From positions 4,402,001 through 4,466,000 of the forward strand of contig NZ_CP021111.1 of assembly GCF_002119665.1 (NCBI RefSeq): a stretch of 64,000 nucleotides of DNA. Direction: 5' to 3'. Shown here in pieces: positions 55,019-64,000 of the stretch. Below the pieces are notes generated by a model. That model worked only from the letters and a program-made list of their open reading frames with translations, searched no databases and was not told the DNA's origin. How positions within the stretch are numbered: the first letter of the stretch is position 1; each line of letters begins with the position of its first letter. This stretch comes from Bordetella genomosp. 13. GTDB lineage: Bacteria; Pseudomonadota; Gammaproteobacteria; Burkholderiales; Burkholderiaceae_B. The position numbers were made by a program, and so were the translations under genes.

Positions 55019-56851
55019 ATGGCCGCATCCCTCATCACCCTCACCGACCTTCAACTGGCCTTCGGCCACCATGCGCTGCTCGACCATGCCGACCTGTCCA
55101 TCCTGGAAGGCGAGCGCATTGGCCTGATCGGCCGCAACGGCGCCGGCAAATCTTCGCTGCTGCGCATTCTGTCGGGCGAGGCCGAGCCGGATGACGGCAC
55201 GGTATCGCGCACCAGCGGCCTGAAGGTCGCGGTGGTCACGCAGGAGCCCGAGCTGGACGAGTCGGGCACGCTGTACGACGCCGTGTTCGGCGAAATCGAC
55301 CTGGAATCCGAAGACTGGCAGCGTCCCGCGCGGGTGCGCGGCCTGATCGAACGCCTGGGACTCGACCCCGATGCGCCGGCCTCGGGCCTGTCGGGCGGCA
55401 CGCGCAAGCGCCTGGCGCTGATCAGGGCGCTTGCCGACCAGCCCGATCTGGTGCTGCTCGACGAGCCCACCAACCATCTCGACTTCGAGGGCATCGCCTG
55501 GCTGGAAGGCATGTTGCGCGAGGCGACGTTCGCGGTCCTGTTCATCACGCACGACCGGCGCTTCCTCGACGCCGTGGCAACCCGCATCATCGAACTCGAC
55601 CGCGGCAAGCTGCTCAGCTTTCCGGGCAATTTCTCTGCATGGCAGGTGCGCAAGGCCCAGTTCCTCGAGGCCGAGCGCCTGGAGAACGCGCGCTTCGACA
55701 AACTGCTGGCCCAGGAAGAGGTGTGGATCCGCAAAGGCGTCGAGGCCCGCCGCACCCGCAACGAAGGCCGCGTGCGCCGTCTGGAGCGGCTGCGCGTCGA
55801 ACGCAGCGAACGGCGCGAGCGCGTGGGCAACGTCACGCTCGCGGTGGCCGAGGGGCAGCGCTCGGGCAAGCTGGTGGCCGAGCTGGAGCATGTCAGCAAG
55901 TCGTACGACGGCCGTCCGGTCGTGGCCGATTACTCCACCACGGTGCTGCGCGGCGATCGCATCGGCCTGATCGGGCCTAACGGCGCCGGCAAGACCACGC
56001 TGCTCAAGCTGATCCTGGGTGAACTGGCGCCCGACAGCGGCACCGTCAAGCTCGGCACCAACGTATCGGTGGCCTATTTCGACCAGATGCGCAGCCAGCT
56101 CGACGAGAACGCCACGCTGGCCGAGGTGATCAATCCGGGCAGCGAATGGATCGAGATCGGCGGCCAGCGCAAGCACGTGATGAGCTACCTGGGCGACTTC
56201 CTGTTCTCCCCGGCGCGGGCCGGTTCGCCGGTCAGCAGCCTTTCCGGCGGAGAACGCGCCCGCCTGCTGCTGGCGCGCCTGTTCGCCCGTCCCGCCAACG
56301 TGCTGGTGCTGGACGAACCCACCAACGACCTGGACATCGAGACGCTCGAACTGCTCGAGGAACTGCTGCAGGACTACAGCGGCACCGTGCTGCTGGTCAG
56401 CCACGATCGCGCGTTCCTCGACAACGTCGTCACGCAGACCATCGCCAGCGAAGGCGATGGACGGTGGGGCGACTACGTCGGCGGCTACGACGAATGGCTG
56501 GCGCAGCGCCCCGCTGCACCTGCTCCGGTATTGGCCGTGCGTCCCGCCGAGCCCGCGGCCTCGGTCCCGGCCCCCAAGGCGACGACGACCGCCGAAGCGC
56601 CCTCCGCTGCGCCCAGGCCCGTCAAACGCCTGTCCAGCTGGGAACAGCGCGAACTCGATGGACTGCCCGATGCGATAGCGGCCAACGAGGCGCGCCAAGC
56701 CGAGATCGCCGCCAAACTGGCCGACGGACGGCTCTATCACGAAGACCCGGAAGAAGCCGCGCGGTTGGGCGCCGAGCAGGCCACGCTCGAAGCCGAACTG
56801 GAAGAGAAGTTCGAACGTTGGGAAGCGTTGGAAGCACGCAGGTCGGCGTAA
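55019..56851 (+). CDS. uup: ABC-F family ATPase Uup
   Basis: Protein of 610 residues. It has two ABC domains without membrane segments: Walker A GRNGAGKSS and GPNGAGKTT, signatures LSGGTRKRLAL and LSGGERARLLL, and the LLDEPTNHLD and LDEPTNDLD boxes. A linker and a C-terminal Uup-type coiled coil (after about residue 540; RRSA end) complete the protein. ABC-F proteins act on the ribosome; Uup also affects transposon excision. The ATG at 55019 begins the family N-terminus (SLITLTDLQLAFG); the longer frame reads through antisense rnpB. Confidence 0.95.
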   Translation: MAASLITLTDLQLAFGHHALLDHADLSILEGERIGLIGRNGAGKSSLLRILSGEAEPDDGTVSRTSGLKVAVVTQEPELDESGTLYDAVFGEIDLESEDWQRPARVRGLIERLGLDPDAPASGLSGGTRKRLALIRALADQPDLVLLDEPTNHLDFEGIAWLEGMLREATFAVLFITHDRRFLDAVATRIIELDRGKLLSFPGNFSAWQVRKAQFLEAERLENARFDKLLAQEEVWIRKGVEARRTRNEGRVRRLERLRVERSERRERVGNVTLAVAEGQRSGKLVAELEHVSKSYDGRPVVADYSTTVLRGDRIGLIGPNGAGKTTLLKLILGELAPDSGTVKLGTNVSVAYFDQMRSQLDENATLAEVINPGSEWIEIGGQRKHVMSYLGDFLFSPARAGSPVSSLSGGERARLLLARLFARPANVLVLDEPTNDLDIETLELLEELLQDYSGTVLLVSHDRAFLDNVVTQTIASEGDGRWGDYVGGYDEWLAQRPAAPAPVLAVRPAEPAASVPAPKATTTAEAPSAAPRPVKRLSSWEQRELDGLPDAIAANEARQAEIAAKLADGRLYHEDPEEAARLGAEQATLEAELEEKFERWEALEARRSA

Positions 56852-56990
56852 CGAACGCCATGCGTACCGCCCGAAGAGGCTCGGGCGCGGTACGAGTGCA
56901 TGCAAAAGGAATGGAGCGGCCCCAGGTCGCCCCGCCTGCGCGCGTGCGGAATGGGCGCGACGAATCGCGCCCTGACGAACAGAACGGTTT

Positions 56991-58067
56991 CTAGCCGCCG
57001 ATGCCGGCCACGCGCCAGGGCAGCGTCTCGCCGGCGGCCAGCGGCACCAGCGTGCTTTCGCCGAACGGCAGTTCCTGCGGAACCTGATACTCGCCGCGCT
57101 CCAGCGTCAGCGTGCCGGTGTTGCGCGGCAGGCCATAGAAATCGGGCCCATGGAAACTGGCGAACCCCTCCAGCCTGTCGATGCGGCCCACGGCGTCGAA
57201 CGCCGTGGCGTACAGCTCCATGGCATGCAGGGCGTTGTAGCAGCCGGCACAGCCGCAGGCATGTTCCTTGAGGTGGCGCGCGTGGGGCGCGCTGTCGGTG
57301 CCCAGGAAGAAACGCGGGCTGCCGCTGGTGGCCACTTCGACCAGGGCCTCGCGGTGCGTCTCGCGCTTGAGGATGGGCAGGCAGTACCAGTGCGGCCGCA
57401 CGCCGCCCAGGAAGATGGCGTTGCGGTTGTACAGCAGGTGCTGCGGCGTGATGGTGGCGGCGATGGGGCCTTCCGCGTCGCGCACGTAGTGCGCGCCCTC
57501 GCGGGTGGTGATGTGCTCGAACACCACCTTCAGCCCCGGAAACGCGCGCCGCAGCGGCTGCATGACACGCTCGATGAACACCGCTTCGCGATCGAACACG
57601 TCGATGGAGGGATCGGTGACTTCGCCATGCACCAGCAAAGGCATGCCGCAGCGCTCCAGCGCCTGGAGGGCCTTGTCGCACTTGCCCAGCAGATCCGTCA
57701 CGCCCGCGTCAGAGTTGGTGGTGGCGCCGGCCGGATACAGCTTCACGGCATACACCTGGCCCGACTCGTGCGCGCGCACGATTTCTTCGGCGGTCGTGTT
57801 GTCGGTCAGGTACAGCGTCATCAGGGGCGTGAAGGCGTCGGCCGCGATGCCAGCCTTGCGCAGCGCCCCGTCGATGCGCGCGCGGTACTCGAGCGCCTGC
57901 GCCGTGGTGGTGACAGGCGGCCTGAGGTTCGGCATGACGATCGCGCGCGCGAACTGCCGCGCCGTGTCGGCCACCACGGCCTCGAGCGCCGCGCCGTCGC
58001 GCAGGTGCAGGTGCCAATCGTCGGGACGCACCAGCGTCAGGGTAGGTACAGCTTCGGAAACGGACAT
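56991..58067 (-). CDS. pyrC: Dihydroorotase
   Basis: Protein of 358 residues. It makes dihydroorotate from carbamoyl-aspartate in pyrimidine synthesis. It is the class II type: metal ligands in DDWHLHLRDG, the carboxylated Lys in YAVKLYPAGATTNSDAGV, and metal-binding His in LVHGEVTD and FEHITTREG, with the catalytic Asp in FLGTDSAPHAR. It is 11 bases downstream of the M20 hydrolase gene and likely in one transcript. Confidence 0.97.
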   Translation of the reverse strand: MSVSEAVPTLTLVRPDDWHLHLRDGAALEAVVADTARQFARAIVMPNLRPPVTTTAQALEYRARIDGALRKAGIAADAFTPLMTLYLTDNTTAEEIVRAHESGQVYAVKLYPAGATTNSDAGVTDLLGKCDKALQALERCGMPLLVHGEVTDPSIDVFDREAVFIERVMQPLRRAFPGLKVVFEHITTREGAHYVRDAEGPIAATITPQHLLYNRNAIFLGGVRPHWYCLPILKRETHREALVEVATSGSPRFFLGTDSAPHARHLKEHACGCAGCYNALHAMELYATAFDAVGRIDRLEGFASFHGPDFYGLPRNTGTLTLERGEYQVPQELPFGESTLVPLAAGETLPWRVAGIGG

Positions 58068-58078
58068 GGAGGTAAGGC

Positions 58079-59272
58079 TCAGGCGGCCAGAGGCATGCCG
58101 CGTTCGGCCAGGGCGCAGAACATGGCGCTGCCCAGGGGAATCACGGCGTCGTTGAAATCGAAATTGGAGTTGTGCAGCAGGCAGCCGGAATCGGCGCCGC
58201 CCTGGCCCAGGCGGAAGTAGGCGCCGGGCCGCGCTTGCAGCATGAAGGAGAAGTCTTCCGAGCCCATGGACGGCGTCAGGTCGCGGACCACGTTCTCTTT
58301 GCCGATCATCTCGGTGGCGATGTCCGCGACCAGGTTGGCGTGCTGCGGCGTATTCAGCGTGGCCGGGTAGATGCGCTCATAGTTGACCTGCGCCGTGGCG
58401 CCGAACGCCGCCGCGATGGAGGTCGCCAACTCGCGCATGCGCGTCTCGACCATCTCTTGCACCGACTTGCGGAACGTGCGAACGGTGCCCACCATCCGCG
58501 CCTCGCGCGGGATGACGCTCATCGCGCCCGGATGCCCCGCCTGCAGCGAACCGACCGACAGCACGGCGGAGTCCAGCGGGTTCACGTTGCGCGACACGAT
58601 GGTCTGCAGCGCCGTGATCAATTGTCCGGCGATCGTGACCGGATCGATAGTCTGGTATGGATGCGCGCCATGGCCGCCGCGGCCCTCGATGACGATCTCG
58701 AAGCGGTCGGCGGCCGCCATCATGGGACCGGGATTGATGCCGATGGTGCCGGGCCGCAGGCCCGGCCAGTTGTGCAGCGCATAGATCGCGTCGCACGGAA
58801 AGGTATCGAACAGGCCGTCGTCCATCATGGCCTTCGCGCCGCCCCGCCCTTCTTCGGCGGGCTGGAAGATCAGCACGGCGGTGCCGTCGAAATTGCGCGT
58901 CTGCGCCAGGTAGCGTGCGGCGCCGATTAGCACGGCGGTGTGGCCGTCATGCCCGCAGCCGTGCATAAGGCCGGGTTTGGTGGAGCGGTGGCCGAAGCTG
59001 TTGTCTTCGGTCATGGGCAGCGCATCCATGTCGGCGCGCAGGCCGATCATGCGGCCGCTGTCGCAGCGCTTGCCGCGTATGACGCCCACTACCCCCGTCT
59101 TGCCGATGCCCCGGTGGACCTCGATGCCAAGCGCCTCGAGGGAGCCCGCAACGATGCCGGATGTACGCACCTCTTCGAATCCGAGTTCGGGATGCGCATG
59201 CAGGTCGCGCCGCAGCGCGGTCAGCTCGTCGTGAAAGAGCCGGATGGACTCGAGGGGAGTGCGTGCATACAT
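58079..59272 (-). CDS. M20 family amidohydrolase (hippurate-hydrolase-like)
   Basis: Protein of 397 residues, paralogous to the enzyme at 22567-23778. Motifs: RRDLHAHPELGFEE, RADMDALPMTE, MHGCGHDGHTAVLIGAARYL, the catalytic FQPAEEGRGG and MGSEDFSFML. It hydrolyses an N-acyl or amide substrate that cannot be named from sequence. It precedes pyrC, perhaps only as a transcriptional partner. Confidence 0.92.
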   Translation of the reverse strand: MYARTPLESIRLFHDELTALRRDLHAHPELGFEEVRTSGIVAGSLEALGIEVHRGIGKTGVVGVIRGKRCDSGRMIGLRADMDALPMTEDNSFGHRSTKPGLMHGCGHDGHTAVLIGAARYLAQTRNFDGTAVLIFQPAEEGRGGAKAMMDDGLFDTFPCDAIYALHNWPGLRPGTIGINPGPMMAAADRFEIVIEGRGGHGAHPYQTIDPVTIAGQLITALQTIVSRNVNPLDSAVLSVGSLQAGHPGAMSVIPREARMVGTVRTFRKSVQEMVETRMRELATSIAAAFGATAQVNYERIYPATLNTPQHANLVADIATEMIGKENVVRDLTPSMGSEDFSFMLQARPGAYFRLGQGGADSGCLLHNSNFDFNDAVIPLGSAMFCALAERGMPLAA

Positions 59273-59342
59273 GGGAGGTTACAGAATACCGCAACGAGGG
59301 AAAGAAGCGCCTGATTTTAGTTGCTACAGAGGATAAATGGCT

Positions 59343-59371
59343 TTGTCTTTAGAGGAGAGACACGTTATGCT
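59343..59371 (+). promoter_or_regulatory. Promoter of the SWIB gene
   Basis: TTGTCT (59343-59348) and TATGCT (59366-59371) are spaced by 17 bases, giving a leader of about 43 bases before the ATG at 59421. Confidence 0.55.
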
Positions 59372-59420
59372 GCGGCCCGCAGGACAACTTTTCCAACCTC
59401 CAGAGAAGGAGAGCCGCAAC

Positions 59421-59699
59421 ATGGCCACCACCTCCAAAACCGCGACCGCACGCAAGCCGAATGCCGCGTTCATGAAGCCGCTGACCCCCAGCCCTGAATT
59501 GGCCGCGGTCATCGGTGGCGACGCCGTGCCGCGTACCGAGGTTACCAAGAAGATCTGGGATTACATCAAGCAACACAACCTGCAAGATGCCAGCAACAAG
59601 CGCAATATCAATGCCGACGCCAAGCTGCGCCCCATCTTCGGCAAGGACCAAGTCACGATGTTCGAGCTGACCAAGCTGGTCAACGCTCACCTGAAGTAA
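59421..59699 (+). CDS. SWIB/MDM2-domain protein
   Basis: Protein of 92 residues. After a basic, Thr/Ala-rich N-terminus, a SWIB domain fills residues about 18-90 (FMKPLTPSPELAAVIG, VTKKIWDYIKQHNLQD, NKRNINADAKLRPIFG). SWIB domains occur in eukaryotic chromatin remodellers and, as small stand-alone proteins, in chlamydiae and some betaproteobacteria, where a nucleoid or topoisomerase role is suspected. The ATG at 59421 is chosen because AGAAGGAG lies upstream; an ATG at 59337 precedes the promoter. A partly paired stem (59710-59738) ending in CTTT follows. Confidence 0.9.
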   Translation: MATTSKTATARKPNAAFMKPLTPSPELAAVIGGDAVPRTEVTKKIWDYIKQHNLQDASNKRNINADAKLRPIFGKDQVTMFELTKLVNAHLK

Positions 59700-59858
59700 G
59701 CAGAGGCCGAGGGCGTACGGCGTACGTCCCTGCCTTTCACCCGCGATTCCCGGGCATTGCCGCGAATCGCATCCTATCTTCCCCGCTTAGCTTCACGCCA
59801 GGCACTTAGCCTGCAGGACGACTGCCGCGCGATCGCCGCAGCCGCCTGCCTTCGCGCA

Positions 59859-60221
59859 TCACGCGTACGCGTTGGGCGTACGGCCTTCGAGCAAGGCCAG
59901 CCAGCCCTTGATGAGACGGTACACGGCCCATACGAACACGATGGGGAAGCCGATGTACCCGATGTATATCACCGAGGTGATGAAGCTGATCACGATCCAC
60001 AGCACCGACCACCAGAACGTGCGCAGCAGCCAGTCGAAGTGCGCGGCGTACATGGTGCCCGCCGCATCGGAACGTTTGACGTAGATAAGCACCACCGCGG
60101 CCACCGCAGCCACGCCGAAGACGCCGGCCGTCAGCAGCGAAAACGCGAAGAGGCCATAGGCCACGTGCGTCAGGGTGCGCAGGTCCGGCGACGTCGCCGT
60201 AGGGATCTGGGGATCGGTCAC
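59859..60221 (-). CDS. DUF4870-like small membrane protein
   Basis: Protein of 120 residues with three membrane segments (about 20-48, 68-85 and 88-108) and a conserved-looking HFDWLLRTFWWSVLW block that fits the DUF4870 group of small inner-membrane proteins of unknown function. It is monocistronic. The 265 bases beyond its start (60222-60486) hold only the rrn terminator. Confidence 0.8.
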   Translation of the reverse strand: MTDPQIPTATSPDLRTLTHVAYGLFAFSLLTAGVFGVAAVAAVVLIYVKRSDAAGTMYAAHFDWLLRTFWWSVLWIVISFITSVIYIGYIGFPIVFVWAVYRLIKGWLALLEGRTPNAYA

Positions 60222-60445
60222 GATCGCTGCTCCATCGAATAAGTTAGACCAATCTTACCGCACAAATCGCGGCGTTCGGCTCGACGGAAGGCATGCACAC
60301 AAGTGTGTGAACTCATGGCAAGCCCCGAGTTGACAGCGGTGTGCGCGCGGCAGCGAGAAGCGATGCAACGTGGTGCCGCGGGCAGTGGATGCCGCGTCGT
60401 GATGCCACGTAGCGGTGGGGCTGCCTGTTCTGGCGCCGCAAAGAC

Positions 60446-60476
60446 AAAACCCCGCAGGCGAGGCCTACGGGGTTTT
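60446..60476 (-). terminator. Terminator of the rrn operon
   Basis: AAAACCCCG and CGGGGTTTT are exact inverted arms, extended inward by pairing CGTAGGC with GCCTGCG. On the minus strand it is followed by GTCTTTG, just after 5S rRNA. Confidence 0.85.
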
Positions 60477-60486
60477 GGGGATAAGA

Positions 60487-60600
60487 GCCTGACGATGACC
60501 TACTTTCACAGATGTACATCCACTATCATCGGCGCTAAGGCGTTTCACGGTCCTGTTCGGGATGGGAAGGGGTGGGACCGCCTTGCTATGGTCGTCAGGC
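60487..60600 (-). rRNA. rrf: 5S rRNA
   Basis: On the minus strand the terminal stem GCCTGACGA pairs with TCGTCAGGC. The internal CCCATCCCGAACAG and the loop GAAAGTAGG are standard. Length about 114 nt. It is the last gene of the rrn operon. Confidence 0.97.
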
Positions 60601-60754
60601 GTAAGGGGTTGAGCCGTTGACGCTGGGGTCAACCGCTCTGAAGAAGAAGCACAGTGTGTGTGTATGGGGTTGTGTTGCACGGCGTTCTCGCCGGCACGTG
60701 GTGCGCGCTGCACCGGGGCAGGGATTGTTCCCTGCCCAAGACTGTAGAGTTATA

Positions 60755-63636
<2,882 letters not shown>

Positions 63637-63860
63637 ATAACACTAAAGTCTTATAGGTGCTGAGTTCGCGCTTGTGCCGTTCATTCAAAGCTCATCGACC
63701 TTCGCCACCCCCGGAAGCTTCCCCCCGGTACTGCCTGCTACTGGCCGACTTTGAGACTTTTGAGAACTAAAATCATGCAATCACAACCCGTATCCCCTTT
63801 CATCATCACCCCTGGTGGGCTCTGATTACTCGGAAACACTTTACGTTGTGCTTCTTCCTC

Positions 63861-63874
63861 ATTGTTAAAGAGCG
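63861..63874 (-). promoter_or_regulatory. rrn boxA antitermination site
   Basis: Minus-strand CGCTCTTTAACAAT matches the ribosomal boxA element (TGCTCTTTAACA) bound by NusB/NusE. It lies in the 315-base spacer between tRNA-Ala and 23S rRNA, which otherwise has no gene. Confidence 0.85.
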
Positions 63875-63951
63875 TATGGCCGGTCTCACGACAGCAAAAA
63901 CTGCTAAAGACCAACGATCAATACTGACCCGCAGTACTCATCGTTAGGCTT

Positions 63952-64000
63952 TGGTGGAGGATGACGGGATCGAACCGACGACATCCTGCTTGCAAAGCAG
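63952..64000 (-). tRNA. tRNA-Ala (anticodon TGC), 5' part outside the window
   Basis: The minus strand reads from the anticodon arm CTGCTTTGCAAGCAG through the T arm (GTCGGTTCGATCCCGTC) to the encoded CCA. This is the usual 16S-23S spacer tRNA-Ala. The D arm and acceptor 5' strand lie beyond base 64000. Confidence 0.95.

Noticed and set aside
59337..59420. Earlier ATG for the SWIB gene
   Set aside because: It would lie upstream of the likely promoter -10 box, and a strong ribosome site precedes the ATG at 59421.

Overview
The window is GC-rich chromosomal DNA (about two thirds G+C) from a betaproteobacterium, most likely of the Bordetella/Achromobacter group (Alcaligenaceae). The basis is a complete division and cell-wall (dcw) cluster in which murE and murF form one reading frame, the lpxC / DciA-like / M23 peptidase / secA block beside it, and an rrn operon with tRNA-Ala in the spacer. 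Genus and species are inferred from gene order and protein style, not from a search. No insertion sequence, prophage or CRISPR array was seen.

Layout. 1-9.1 kb: an AsmA-like envelope protein, DNA glycosylase Tag, a cysteine-cluster protein, an orphan FecR-type protein without its usual C-terminal domain, an unknown lipoprotein with a small hydrophilic protein, a methyltransferase, a DUF763 protein and a uronate-dehydrogenase-like enzyme. 9.3-12.7 kb: a 55-residue lipoprotein just before a Tat-exported phospholipase C, a YdcA-like cysteine-rich secreted protein and tRNA-Lys. 12.7-24.7 kb: a metNIQ methionine importer, a GH31-fold protein that has lost key active-site residues, MnmC, an inositol-phosphatase-family enzyme, an acyl-CoA ligase, an M20 hydrolase and a LysR regulator. 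24.8-30.9 kb: a YeiH-type exporter divergent from that regulator, a YciA-like thioesterase, MgtE, ChaC, an Lrp regulator divergent from a cysteine dioxygenase, and a VOC protein.

30.9-54.2 kb: SecA, an M23 peptidase, a DciA-like protein, LpxC, then the dcw cluster read on the minus strand in the order mraZ-rsmH-ftsL-ftsI-murEF-mraY-murD-(repeat ORF)-ftsW-murG-murC-ddl-ftsQ-ftsA-ftsZ. The genes mostly overlap by 1-11 bases, so translation is probably coupled from MraZ to FtsA. A sigma70-type promoter and a five-unit, 10-bp-phased MraZ operator lie at its head. 54.2-64 kb: RNase P RNA, the ABC-F protein Uup, PyrC with an M20 hydrolase, a SWIB-domain protein, a small membrane protein, and the distal half of an rrn operon on the minus strand (tRNA-Ala, cut by the window edge, then 23S, 5S and terminator).

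The strongest unusual signal is between murD and ftsW. A three-copy, 72-bp tandem repeat forms a 72-residue open frame (three 24-residue repeats) whose start overlaps the murD stop as ATGA and whose stop overlaps the ftsW start as ATGA. Removing it would restore a direct murD/ftsW ATGA overlap, so this looks like a repeat insertion that kept translational coupling inside an essential operon. Other points worth a second look are the degenerate GH31 protein, the truncated FecR, the phased MraZ operator and a patch of atypical codons in rsmH.
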